From Metaphire vulgaris (taxonomy: Eukaryota; Annelida; Clitellata; Crassiclitellata; Megascolecidae): 64,000 bases of DNA. Every line of letters begins with the position of its first letter. Within the stretch, counting starts at the first letter, position 1. The stretch is taken from contig CM030837.1 in NCBI GenBank assembly GCA_018105865.1, positions 13,676,225-13,740,224 of the forward strand, given 5' to 3'. The notes beneath the pieces are model-generated. The model worked only from the letters and a program-made list of their open reading frames with translations, had not been told where the DNA came from and made no database searches. The translations under genes and the position numbers were made by a program. Below are positions 40,396 to 54,800 of the stretch, piece after piece.

Positions 40396-43300
40396 CTGTA
40401 TTCACCATTAAGCAACATAAATCTGACAAGAGAATAATATTCCTGAGCAAATCTAAACTGAAATTTAGCCATCAGAAAATAAATTTACAGGCGACACTAC
40501 AATAAGACAACACTACAATAAGATAAAGTCAATGCACCTTGAAGCATATACTTAGGCACAAATACGCCAAACAAGGCATGCAAAATTCACGAAGGAATTT
40601 ACATAAATTTGTAGATAAAGTGATTGATCATTTAATGAATCTACAGAAATTCATAAACTATAAATTATCAAAATACTAAAGAATGTTGAAACAAACATCA
40701 AGCTTCAAATCTCTTTGGATCACTGAAGTTGGAGCTAAACTTATTTTTACCATTGTCCAGACATGAGTTAATTAATTAGCACAAACATTTTGCCCAATAT
40801 TGCTTAAATACGAACAGTGATCATAACATGCTGAAAGTAGGGAAGAAATTTAGAAGCTCTAAAGAAATGGTGTGACATCACAAATTCTTTAAACAAAGTC
40901 TCCAAAAATCTGAATTAGAAACTGAAAACGAGTATTGAACTCAACAAAAAAAGTTGAATCATAAATTTTTTTCAATTTTCATCTATATTTACCATCTGAT
41001 CTTCCATGTTCAAATTTTAAATAGCTCAACTTAAATTATGCTCCTTCTTCAGCAAATACAGACAGCAAATGTTGACCACCATAATCAAGCACAAATCAGA
41101 TACAAATGAAGTGTCTAATACAGAGCAAGCAATTCATGAGTTAAATAGTAGTAGGATCCCGTACTCTAATGAGCATAGGGTTTCCGGCGCTGATCTCTGG
41201 TACTAGGCAAGCAGCAATGCAGGTGGCTTACAGCATTAATCTAAAGTAGGTTGCCATTACTTTCTCTAGACCTGCGTTTTACCTTCGCAGCTCAGCAAGT
41301 GCCATCAATTTATCGACACCTAAGCGATGAACGGCTTGCTTGGCCGCTGGCACCACGACTAGATCCCGGGATGGTAACCAATCCAAGTACTAACCGCGCT
41401 CAACGTTGCTTAACTTTGGTATTCTGACGAGAACCGGTCGCACAACGCCAAATAGGTCGGGTTAAATAGTACTTAGTAACAACACAAATTTTCCAGATTT
41501 GCTCATATACAGAGTAAATGGACAAGAATGCAAAGCCAACAAGGATATGAGACAGCACTTCTAGAATCTGTTGTTTACAGTTGTCTTCCTTTCTAGCAAA
41601 ATAACTTAACGCCTGGATCCAAAGGTTTGGATCGTGGGATCTAGATACGTAAAACAAATAATATATATCATTGCAGTATAGAGAATCATTCACAAATGAA
41701 GCCAATGCTGCATACATGCCAAATGGGGGGGATTTCTCCCTCAAATCTTAGATTTTCCACACAAATTTGCAATAATTTAGGAGTTACTCTAATTTCTCAC
41801 AAAGCCCCTCTACTCAAACTGCCATAAACCCCCACGTCAGAGAAGAGTGTATGCAATGCTGAATAAAACCAAGTAAACTACAGTATTAACTCATGTATGA
41901 TAAGCACTTTCATCCTTAAAAAATCGGCGCAAAGTCTGGGTGCGTATTATACCCAAGATAATATGGTATTACGCTTACAGTGATAACAACGAGACAGTTT
42001 CCTACACTAGGTCTGACTCGATGGCAATGTCACTAATGATTAAAGCAAGCAAGACATTTACGCCTTGCTAATGCACAATAATGAAATGCACAGCATGCAG
42101 GCTGCAAATCAATGGATCATGTGTCATAACATATGACAAAGTCCGAGATTCGTAGCCTAGATTCATAAGTTGGTGCAACAGAATATAAACACATAAATAA
42201 AAAAAAATAGCAGCAGGAACAATAACTGGAAATCAAGAATCTTCGACTAACCCAAATCGCTTGCACGTCTCCATGATATGCATCATGTGAACTGGATTTT
42301 CATTATGTTCCATGTGGTAACACAGAATTTGATGGTAGCTGTGTGGTACACAAGATTTAGATGAAAAGGCAAATCTTAGCAAATGTAAGTTTCGTGGTCA
42401 AAACAACAGCCAAAAACTTTCTAAATCAACAATCTTAATAATGATATGCATTCATAAAATTGAGCATCGAGTAAAATGCTGGAATCAAAATTATAAGTGG
42501 AAATCGAAATAGTTCAAATCAATACCTTAAAACTATAACACAGTAACAAAAACAATTCCACTTGTAAAACATATAATAGCATTTGACAAAATTATTTTAT
42601 GGATAACATAAAAATATCAGTGAATCCAGAATTTCTGATAAATAATTACCATTACTATTATTAATTAAATTTTATTACTTAACTTTAAAATTTTGCCTAT
42701 GTCACGTCTTACGATTTAACATAGTTTGAAAAATATAAAAGTAAAACAGCTTACAGCTTTGCTTTCTCATACAAGAACAGAATTCCAGCCTTGAAGTTAT
42801 TCAGTTGGCACAAAACCATTGCCTGATCAAGGTCAAAGCAAGACTGCAAGACAAGAACCAGATTCCATAGAAAACTGGAGGCATGAAACTCAAAAACAAC
42901 AGTATTACAAGTAATTTACACTATCTGTTAGTGAATTTTAACCTTTATAACCAGATAATTCTAAGCAATTACTACAAAAATCTATGAGGTCTTATCGCCA
43001 GGCGTTTCCTTTCTTTGCATACAAATACTTTTGACAAGGAAAAGGAAAGAATGGAAATATATAAGCAGAAATTCACAGCTTAAAATAGCAGCATTTGAAT
43101 CAAATATGAAAAATAATGTCCACTAGAAATCAAGAAGACTTAGTACTGAAACTATAGAAACTCTAACCACAACATATAATACATTTTGATGATAAGCGGG
43201 TAAAATCATTAAATGCGATTTTAAACCTCACAATGTTTTAAAAACAACTGGTTAAGTTACTATTTGTGAATATTTCAAAATGATAACTCATTTTATATTA

Positions 43301-46300
43301 CCATAAAATCTTGAGTAATAGTGCACACTTTTTAACTAAAATTTTTCCATAAAGTTAGGGGTGCATAATATATTACCAGTAATATAACACCAAAATTAGG
43401 TAAATTTTTCCTCATTTTCCACAAAGATTTAATTTTATTGACACTTTCCTTAGCATTTAGTGTATCATTTGAATGGCAAAGCAGGTGGTGTTAATGAAGG
43501 AGAGGGAAAATGAGAGAAACAATTTTTAAGGAGAGAGGGGAGAAGGGATGACAAGGTCTGACCACATTAATTACTTTATAGACAACACAGTTTATTGTTG
43601 GTACAAAGTGCCTGCTGTCACAGGGAGAGAGATGGAGAGAGACAATTTGCAGGGAGAGGGAGATGACAACTTGGAACCAAAATGGTATTAAAGACTTTAT
43701 TGCTGGCTACTACACTGTAGCTCAGTTAAACAAAGCCAGGTGTCACTGCAACCTGACTCTGCCTATAATTAATGACAGTAACATTGGAATTTCTGTTTAA
43801 TATGACACCAGGGTACACATTCTCCCAGTCATTACAGTAAACACTGGCTTAGGAACTTCTACCAGTGAATCTCTTGACATTTCCAACATTCACGATTCTA
43901 TCCGCAATAATTTAGCTTACAGGTGGTCAAGTAAAACATCGCACAGAGTGTGTTGATTTAAGGGTATGCATTATATTCCTAAAAATCGACTTTACCTTTT
44001 GATCTGCATGCCATAAAGCCTTGCACATTAAACTCGTGTGAGCACTATTCTCGAGATTTTATGGTATACAAACAATATCTTTGCTGTCATAACTAAAATC
44101 AAATATAATGGTCAGGATTGAAATTGAAAGGAAACTTAAGGCAGGGGGAATTCCAAGCAAATATAATCAGGCACAACACATTGTGACACACTGAATGCTG
44201 CAAAATGCTTTCTTGACATGAAACTCTAAGTCATTTAGGGCCTACAGACATCATAGATCAAAGTACATACATCAGAATTTTGCAGCAAATCCAATATCTT
44301 TCGTTCTTTATCAACTTTAGCCTAAACATTTCAAAATCATACAATGACCAAATGATTTCATAGAAAACACTTCGATAGCACCCATCTAAAATAGTCTAAC
44401 TGCCATTAAGGCTTTCACAGCACCAGTGGAATACGTGGAAAAAGATGTGTGTGTGTGTGTGTGTGTTAGGGTGCCTGCCAAACCAATGTAAAAATTTAAA
44501 GTTGAGAAATGTTAATGTGGTACCCCCTCAACTTGTTACCCCTTATAAGAGCAGCAACAGTGCAAAATTTCAGCTATTTATGACAACATTTACTGGTTGC
44601 TCAACATGTTGAAAGTTTAGTGAAAAATGCCATTTAGCGAATTTTCTAAAACTTGCTTGTTGTGCAACTTTTATTGCTCAATGCTCAATGTCATTGAATT
44701 GACATCTGCTACTTATCTATTTGAATATTTTAAAAAATATATGAATATTCTACAATTACCATTTTTGTTTTTTGCAGACAACATTTAGAATAAATTATTA
44801 ACTGTCAAATTAGCACTGCCACGGTTAATACTTATAAGCATTAAACTGTAACAAGTGTGCTTTGTTATATACAATTAATTAATTATTTAGCAAATTATCA
44901 TGTCTTTATTACTAACAACCAGTGTATACAGTACTGTTTTATGTCACTTATGGTTAATAATATGGGTAATGGTACAAATTTCAGGTTATGTATGAATAAT
45001 TATTGTGTGGTGCAGCTATTATAGCAAGCATATTCTTGGCAAAATATTGTTGTAATATGAAATGAAATTATGGAACGCATTATCACATTTTAGATCAACG
45101 TGTAATCTGCTTAAAGTAATTAGAATAGCTTGACTACAGTTTCGTGAACAGATGGTAAAGGCTGGCAAATCTAATTCTGATCCATCCTTACCTTCAGTAG
45201 TATACTGGGATGGCAAGACGTTGCCAGCTATTGTAGGCTGTGAACAAGTTGATAGGCTGCCAATCTTGGTATCAAGTTTTCAAGTGGAGCAGGTACTTGG
45301 CTTTGCAAACCCATCTATATGTAGCAGAGCATTGCAGTTGTACAATGATTACAGAATGGGAATTCAAAGTCACGTGAAAGACATATGCTTCAACAGCTTT
45401 GAATACTGGCATACGAAGTGGAGTTTGTCATGATAGAGACCATGCTTTACTAGAACCTTTTGCATCTGGTATGCCAACTTCATGTGCATGAAGTAGTTGG
45501 TGATGTTTTTAGAGACTGTTGTGACGATCATCTCTGGTCCAGATATTGGCTTATTCATTTATTTATGGTACCCAGATCTATGTAACGAGTCCACTGGATG
45601 GTCAAGCTGCTGTACTGTGCAAAAGTGCAGATGTTTATAGAACAGCTCAAACACGTGAAGAAACTGCAGTGAAGAGAGATGAGCGTTTTTGGATGCCTGT
45701 TATGCATAAAAACCAGGACATTATATCCAAGACCAACAGCTGTTCTTGCCAATGACCGGAACTTTTGTTAAGATAGCAAAATACTATGTGGCTTTGAACA
45801 AGGGCATTTCCGATGCAGATCAGCATACATATATGGTACCTGAGTGAGGAAGTAATAGCCTTTGCAGTTTTTGGCGACATTGCAGAATTAAAGCGAAAGA
45901 TGAGCAATGCACTTAGTAGACAGAAACACCTAAAGGAATTCAGTTCAAGCCCAGTACCATTTCTGAAATGGAGAGGCTTTGTCATAAACAATACTAAGTC
46001 TTTCTTTAATGCTCTTGGCCTGAATGCTGATTTCCTCAAACACCAACAGATCAAGACAGCTAGTAAAACCGTGATGAATTTCAGGTAACCAAAAAATATC
46101 TCAACAGTTTGGCAGTTGTAAATGACAGGACAGAGTGAGCTTTCAAACTGATACAGGACTTTCACAACTATACAGTATTGCGACAAATAAAGAACAGAAA
46201 AGTATCTTATATCAAAACACAGACCAAAGTATCCAGAAGCAAGAAAGTCGCTGTTTGTCGGTGCCAATGTTGATGTTCCACAGACCGCACTAGAGACCTG

Positions 46301-48772
46301 AGACGCACTAGGCTTAATAGAATGGCAATTAATAATTTGCTTGGAGGCAATTGAACCTTCTAGTTCTTGAGAATATTGACAACAACTTAATTGTTAACCT
46401 GGTGCCTCACAGTATTAAAAGTATGCAATTAACTGTCGAAGAACTTATATGGAATTTCCACGTGTAAAAATTTTCATCTACTTAGAAATCTGACAACTTC
46501 AGAGCAGTTGAGCAACCATTAAATTTGATTTTAAAAATCTGAAAAAATTACAGAGAACTTACTTCACAGCACATAACAAAATGGGAGGGTACCACAGTAG
46601 AAATAAAGAACTTCAGTTTTGACGGGCACCCTAGTGTGTGTGTACGCGCGCATATACCTTAGAGATCGACTCCACTGGCTCCGTGTTCCACAGCACATTA
46701 TCTACAAGTTGGCTTACGTTTCGGGCTTTACACGATCCACTCTGTCCCGATTATCTAACTGTACTTGTACGAAGATCGACTGTGATCGAGAGGAGATCGG
46801 TTCTCAGGTCCAGTCGGAGAGTGCAGTTGTTGGTCCCTCCCCCGTCCAAGACCCCTAAGTTTGGGGAAAGATCATTCATGCGGGGGAATTTCTTGACATG
46901 AAACTCAAAGTGTGGAACTCTCTTCCAGACAATGTGACTGGAGCAGTTTCAGCTGGACTATTCATTAGATATTTGAAGACACATTTATTTAATATTGGAT
47001 ATGAACTGTGTTAAGCGCTCTTGTTGTAGGCCTTAGCCTTGTCTACTGCACTATATAAATTGTCAATAAATAAATAACATAAATAAATAAATGAAGATTT
47101 TGTCTTTAAATTTAACAAGTTGCTAAAATGATGTATAAAGACTTATTCTATTTACATCTCACATTTTTCTCCTTCCTCTACATCTCTCACCCTATTTCTC
47201 CTCTCTACAAAACAGTACCTCTACTGGGACAAAAATTTTCCACATTTAAAGCCAATATTTTGCAAGTAATTTTGTGAAAAATTTTTTTGAGCAATTTTTG
47301 AAATTAAGTATGCATCATGGCTAAATCCTGTAAGTGGATGTAAATAGTGAAACCGAAAAATTCTCAAACAAATGTAATAAGTTGAAAATATGCAGTACAA
47401 CAAGTGAACAACTAGAAAATAATAAATAATAATGCATACATATTGGGATGATGTAAACATTCTGAGCTTACCGAAATATCCTTCTCATGCACATGATCAT
47501 GCAGATGAAGCTCCAACAGAGTATTATAAACCAATGGCGAAGATCCAGGCTGCACCTAAAACAGAAACTCACATGCATACATTTCTTAATACACCTTAAA
47601 TTCTTTTTGTCACATTTTCCGCTAAGTGCTGTTTCAATGTAAACAATCGCTTGCAACAAGAGATCATTGCATGCTGCCTTGGATCGATAACTTGCACTTT
47701 TACATTCACTCTTTCACATTCACTCTAGTGAAATCATTTCTTTATCAACCTAAGTTGAATGAAGCCATTTAACTCTGTATACGGTTGCTAGCAAATGTTG
47801 CCGACAAAGCAGATTTCACCAATTGGTTGATTAATGCATGTAACAAGTGCAAGTCAGCTGAAATATAGTAGTGACCTACATACAGTCAGTTACATGACAT
47901 CATATAAGATTACAAATGTTCCTTTGTTGTACAAACTTCATGAAACCAAAATGATGGTTAAAAAAGACATAGACAGTAATGTCAGGCTTAACAAGCAACA
48001 AAATTGTTTCAAAAATCTTTCTAACCTTGATCATATGCTCAAGAAATTCTGTGAGTTTTTCGCTGTTATTCACAAAAATGTGGATGAATTCATCAGCATT
48101 TGATTTCTTTACTAGGTGTGGAATTAACGGAATAAAACCCTTTGAACTCAGCGCACATATTGCACTAAGTCCTAAACATCAACGAATAGTAACAGATATC
48201 ACAAGAGTCTTACTAATTCAACATTCTCTCAACCGGACTCTCAATTACAACAACAATGATGAAAGATGAACATGAATTGATATTATGGAAGAAACACAAA
48301 GTGAAAACCACAACAGGAAAACATTTCATGACAACTAGAACTCTCATAGAGCTATAGCACCATCTGCACGATGGCCTTTCATTCACTGTCTGGCATTGGA
48401 TAAGTTTTTTTTTATAAAGATTCATAGGAAAATCAAGCAAAACAATGCATAACCTTGACGTTCAGCTGTATTTTCAACAGTAACCTTTTCTACAATGAAA
48501 AATTAGAGGCAATTTAAAGACTATGAAAAGCCTTTGATAAAGCTATGTAGTCCATGTAGTAAAAAAAGTTTATTAGATTTATAGGACAAGTTTACACTCA
48601 AAACATCTGCAGCAATGACTTTTTCTTCACAACTTTCTGTGTCTGCTGGGATCAGTAGAGAGATTTTTTAATGTATTTGGATCATGTAAATGAAGAGTCA
48701 TAAATTTAATATAATTTACTTTATTACCAGATTATTTTATGCCAAAGGGATCTGTCTTACTGCAGAGCATGT

Positions 48773-48845
<73 letters not shown>

Positions 48846-51838
48846 CCAAAACCAAAGCAAAATCAAAACCATATATCTATTAGATAAGCAAATAACAATC
48901 TTTCACTAATCAGCCATGCAAGTGCTTAACTGATAACAATAACAACTTTGGTTAAGGCTTTCTAGTTCTTTCAAATTAAAATAGAATATACCCAATTCTG
49001 GCACCTACTTCAGAAACATTTAAAAGTATGTTAAATGAAATGCTTGCAACTTACTAATACAAGGTCGATAATCAGTGCACAACTTCTTGAGTAGTTCAGT
49101 TGTCTGTTTTGGTGCCTCGTTGATTAGAACTTTCCCATATTTTTTCATGTTTCTTTCAGCCTGTATGTACCAACTGATGTAAGTATGTGCAGAGAAACAA
49201 TTACAGGACAGTAATCACAACTAATTGTCTACAAAAAATTCAAGACATTTTACCAAATCATCTGTTCTCATGTCATTTTATATAGCAACTGTTGTTTCAA
49301 AGTACAAAAACAAGTGGAAATGACGACTGCATAGAACAGAGGTGGAAAACCTGAGATAGGTGGACAATATTTGACCAATGAACCCTCTTCAAAATTTTAA
49401 ACATTGATGTCTTCTTGAAATAAAGCATAAATTCTTTGAATTTTAATTTCTCAAGTAAGATGCATAAGAAACCTGAAGATATGGTAGCTGCTTCTATAAT
49501 TTTTCTAATTTAGTTTTTAAGGAGAAATGCATTGCCAAGAGTTTCACTTGCAGGCAGTGCAGTTTTAGAACCCGACAAGCTTGGAGAAACATGAATAAAA
49601 TATTTCACCACCGCTTGTTTTGGAGCTTCAGTAACCACAAAAGTTCATCTAAAAATACCTTTAAAATTATTAACCTGTCCAAAGTCCAGTTTTTCGATGT
49701 AGTCCAATGCCCCGGCATAATCTCGCACATCTTCCAGTTGTATCTTGAGATAAGAATCATGCTGATTGTGCCTCTCTGCAAGGTATGTGGCGTGCTGAAA
49801 GTAGCCAGCCGATCGACAGACTTTAATGGCCGTTTCCACCTCAAAATCCACTTCCCGATCCTCTTTCTGCAGAGATAAAATATTTCAGGAAAACACAACA
49901 GTAACAGCTCAATATAAAATCTCATTCCTTCTCATGATATTCTATACTCCAGACATTCCACACTTTACACATTTTTCTCCAAAAGTTAAAAATTTCTTGC
50001 AAAAATTCTGTACAACTACACTGTGTGTTAAGAAGATCAAAAGTCATATATTAACAACAGATGAACAACAGACAACCACACCAACATCAGTGAAGTATTA
50101 TCATTTTCATAAAATTTGATGCACTTTGGGCTTCTGTGTCACAAAATGCATTGTCACGTCCACCAATATCGTAGTACAGTAGCTAAAACCTGTACCTATC
50201 TCACAGACCCTGACAAATGCAAAGTGGATATAAGGCACTAGTTGTAACATTTATAGGAAATATATAACAGAAGCTGTCAAAAGGTATTTAAACAATTCAT
50301 GTATCAGATCAAAACATCATGTTTACCAAATGACTAGCATAGAAATATCACTAACTACATGGAAATTATCAACCATTCTGTAGAAATGACGTATTACCAC
50401 AACTATCATATCAAGTGCATCATCTTGTATGACTTAGGTACACCTAAGGCTACTTTAAAGAAACAAGCAATAGATGCATGACTTATTATATTTCTGTGCA
50501 ATTTGGTGGGGGATCTTCCAGGCAAAATTGATGATACGTAGGAATCTAGCAGTTTGCTGACATTGATGTTTCATATAGTAGCTTTATCAGTCACTAGAAT
50601 ATTTTATCATGTTTAATCAAAGTCTTGTTCAATATCACAGACCATGATGAATTCATCCAGTTTGGATGAATCTTTGAGTTTAGTATAACAGTTGAGCAAC
50701 AAAGTTGTATGATCTTCAGTCGCCAACTGAGCCTTGTGCAACGCCTGAAGATAGGCCGTCAAATTGTGAATTCGAGGCGTATCAAGAAACTAAAAGCAAA
50801 ATACTTTAAAACTTCTACAAAATATCATCACAGAACCATTTTCAATCTCAGGAAATCGTAAAATCTCAATCATAATGATCACAAGTACAAAGTGCATGGT
50901 TTACCACCAACAGACTTATCAAAAAGTGAAATCGATTTTCACTAATGCACACTCTTACACTCTTAAATGACGACTCATCTACAGACCAAACAGTTGTACA
51001 AAATCTCACACAGTTATTATGTAAACATTTTTTTTTATGGCTGATAGATGATTCTTAATTGATTCTTGCCATTTTGATCTGTCATGTAAAAGTTTATTTA
51101 CAAGTCTAATTCTAATAAACATCTTAAATATTTCTATAATAATTAAGAATAAGTACAATTTTCAAGGCATATCAACCTTTCGAATGACATATGAAGCTTC
51201 CAACTTGACGATGGTCTTGATATATTGTGTTATGGCGCCATCATAATCCCCTTTACTAAAGAAAAATAAAACACTCATACATGCATGTAGCATCGAAAAA
51301 CAAGTAATAAAATAACGATCTTTAAAATCAGTAGCATATCCCAGAATTTCACACAATAGTTCTAGTTATCAGAGAGAATTATCAAGCATTCACTTTAAGT
51401 GATTTCTAATTTCATTGAGATGAAAGACACAGCATCATAATGAAGAGATCTCAATGAGTCCATTCAACAATCACCATGCAAATAAAGAAATATTTAAAAT
51501 GTTAACCTGTACAGATGATCACCATATTGACGAAAAATATCAACAATTCCATCCTGATCATATTGCTGTGACTGAGCTAGGCTATAACATGTCACAAACA
51601 AGGCAATGGTCAGCTATATTAAATGTTAAATGTACCATATACTCCATCAAATGGAGTAACTACAATTCCAAATGAGATGCTAAATGACAGATATTTTCAC
51701 AAAATAATATATTTTCCATTAACTGACTTCAGTAGCAGCAGGGGTAGTTGGTAGTAGTAAGGCGGTAGCAGCGGCAGCAGTAGTAGTAGCAGCAGCAGCA
51801 GTAGTAGTAGCAGCAGTAGTAGCAGTAGTAGTAGTAGT

Positions 51839-51870
<32 letters not shown>

Positions 51871-54800
51871 CAGCAGCAGCAGTAAAAGTAGTAGTAGTAG
51901 CTACTATTCAAACAAAGCCGTCATACAACATATGATTAATCATGAACCACTGATAAAATAATATTAACTACTTCAGTTTATTACAGTCTATCTTCATTGG
52001 CAAAAAGACATGTTTCCCTGTCCAACAGATGTCTGCTGATCATTTCTCCAAATTTCTGCAGAATGAGTATGCAGGTTCAGGGTTATTGTCAATGTCAAAA
52101 TCATTCTAAGAGGACAAATGGTGCTATTCCCAATTAGCTAACCCCAGTTGGTAAATTCTTACAAATTCAAATTGCTAAGACACACACATTGCACAAACAT
52201 AGATATCAAAATTTGTTTTAACAAAATGATTATAAAAATGCAAAACAAACATTTTAACTAGCTATTTACGACATATAGAAGCAAAATGACAACACATGCA
52301 GCACAATGACAACATTCAATTCTAACAAAAATCCCCCAACTGACCCAATTGCAAGGTCATACAGATTCTTCTTAAACAGAATTTCCAATTTTGCCTCAGT
52401 GTCTTTCTCTTGCAGATGAAAAAGCTAAACAATCACACATAGGCATCTAAAGAATAAATTACACTGACATTCTTACATAATCAAAAGACAATGAATACCA
52501 AACAGAAAATACAAATCAAATCAAAGCTGCAAGCCAGACAAATGAACAATCAGAACACAAATGACCATCAGTAAAACCTATCAAAACCTGCATACACAAA
52601 AGGAAAACTTTTAATAATAAAAAACTGAAAATTTTAAGTAAGGAAATCACTAAATGAAACAATGCAGAAAGCATGGACCTACTTTTCTGTCCTTTGTTAA
52701 AATGTACAGTGATCCCCATTCACACAAGATGTCAAAGATGTGAGGGAAAGGAGCCGAATAAGCGACGAACTTGTTCTGTATGTCGTATATAGTCAAAACG
52801 TTCATTTCGCGGTTCTGACCACCGCTGCAAATTTGCAAAAAAACAAGAAAACAAAAACAGCTGCAAAGGTTCAACTTAATTAAATCTCAAAGCATTTTAT
52901 TTTCACCTCTGACTGTAATCGGCAGGAAATCGCCTACATTTCCTTATAAGAAACATACAAACAATCAAACAAGTGAACATCAAGAGATTATTACATGCGT
53001 GGAACTGTCTGACCCTCTTTTCCGACAATAATCATGTAACCACGGTACCAGTGCAACTGAAGTTTCTCACTTTCAAAGGCAAGGCATTGGCCTCGCTCTT
53101 CTGGCTCATAAAAATAGATAGCCTGCGAAGCACAGTCAAAACACTTGTATAACAACAACAACAATTAATCCCAACAGCAATATTGGTCAAATCTGTCAAA
53201 AGACTACAATCATACTCATAAAATATCTAACTGCATTTAATCCAAAGTAAAGAGAACTCTACAAACAGTAATGTAGGTGATTCTTCATCTTCGTAATTAA
53301 CCATGGGCTCATTTCCCAATGACTTGTGATGCCATCTCCAGTTTTCTGCCGTTCTTTCCTGCTCATTGCTCTGTGTCTCTTGGCATGAACTTAGCATGAT
53401 TTAAAGTGGCTTAGGAGGCATTACTGTCTGTGTGAAAGCCACTAGGGGCACTAACGGGGCTTGAACCCGCTCGGTCAACCTGCCGCTCCAGCACATAACT
53501 CACTCTGCCATCTTCCGCCCCTCAGATCCCTTTAAACTGATTCCATGTCATTCTTCAATATCATCACAACATTCTCTGTTCAGTCTTCGTTTCTTATTGG
53601 CACCCTCCATTATTCCAAACATTAGAGCTTTGATTTTTTATGTCCTCTTTCATTCTTTCATATGCACATGATTCTTCCAAGCCTGTCATTAATTCTTCAC
53701 CAAACAAAACAAACAAAACAAATACCATATCGTATCCACATGACATACAGTCAGATACTGTGTACTCTTGGTGAATCAAACTAATGTTAATTTCTGTGCA
53801 TATCAGTGTACACATCATTCCTGCATAGACATGTAATGCCTTGCCAACTAATAGAATAAACATTTTGGAAGTTAATAGTATGCACTGTCAAAATAAAACC
53901 ATCTAAACATGAAACTTACATCAGGGCGTCCAATTACGAACTGATTGTATTGAGTAAAGTCACTCATAACAGAGCAATGTAGAGAACATCCATGCGAATC
54001 CAACAGATTCTTAAACATAACATAGACCATTTGAAAATTTTCAAGCAACATGCACAACCGTCATTACAGCATATGCTAAATCTCAAAATTATCTCTTCAT
54101 TTTCTAAAATATTGCTCACACTCTTATGTTCTAACAATCATCTGCATCAACTTCCTTGCTTCAAACAATCATGACATCGTACAAAAATAAGTATAACAGA
54201 TAAACTCCTATCAAAGACCGATTCCACTGCTACCTTTTGTTCTCTGTCTTTTGGAAGAAGTGTGATGCAAACAATTTCACCTTCGGTGGCTACAAATAAG
54301 ACTTGGTTCTTGTTGTGTGTCTTGAAATTCAAGCCAGTTATTCTATGTTGACCCTCGTGTATGACTTTCTGCTTACTGTGCCTAAAGAAGAAAGCTCAGA
54401 TTTGCCATCGATGAAGACTGCTGCTTATCACACCATGTAAGTTTGCAAATTAAGCATTTCCAATTGGTATAAAAATTATATGAAAATCAAACGGAAAAGG
54501 TTTAAATTTCACAGGCCAAAGTTTGGCTTTGGCTTCCTTAAACAACACCAACTCTCAAGCACAGAATTATTATGGTAATTCAGCTTGAAAGCCAAACAAT
54601 ACATTATAGACATCTTCTTGGAGAATAATTTTCATCATATCAGCAGACATTAGATCCAAACCGTTTATCAAGCACAGTTAACAACACACCCTGATGCAAG
54701 TTAACAGCACATTTAAATAATCAATTAAATGAATGCACAAGTTAGATAGCAGCCATATCAAAACCAGTGACATCACTAAAGCAGCAAAATCATGAAAAAA

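Larger units (their letters stand above)
41541..52824 (-). other. VPS11: VPS11 exons 10-23: end of propeller and alpha-solenoid
   Basis: Exons: 52683-52824, 52345-52424, 51507-51581, 51177-51255, 50643-50789, 49675-49866, 49055-49160, 48454-48489, 48026-48111, 47472-47555, 44271-44321, 42755-42843, 42252-42338, 41541-41640. They encode YDIQNKFVAYSAPFPHIFDI, QYGDHLY, GAITQYIKTIVKLEASYVIR, the HNLTAYLQALHKAQ and EVETAIKV clathrin-repeat helices, LCTDYRP, EFIHIFVNN, and QALSYFARKED. The 36-nt exon 48454-48489 was inferred from splice signals and phase alone and is the least certain. Confidence 0.9.

Noticed and set aside
41345..41460. Functional 5S rRNA gene
   Set aside because: Ends diverge from 5S and it is fused to a non-5S body. 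Single copy inside an intron.
45019..46267. Long minus-strand frames, including a 206-codon one at 45647-46267
   Set aside because: They lie antisense to a decayed transposase, have no family resemblance, and sit in a VPS11 intron without fitting splice phase.
48690..48887. Serine-repeat ORF
   Set aside because: Translation of the (ATC)n microsatellite.
51729..51911. Tyr/Cys-repeat ORF on minus strand
   Set aside because: Translation of the AGT/AGC microsatellite.
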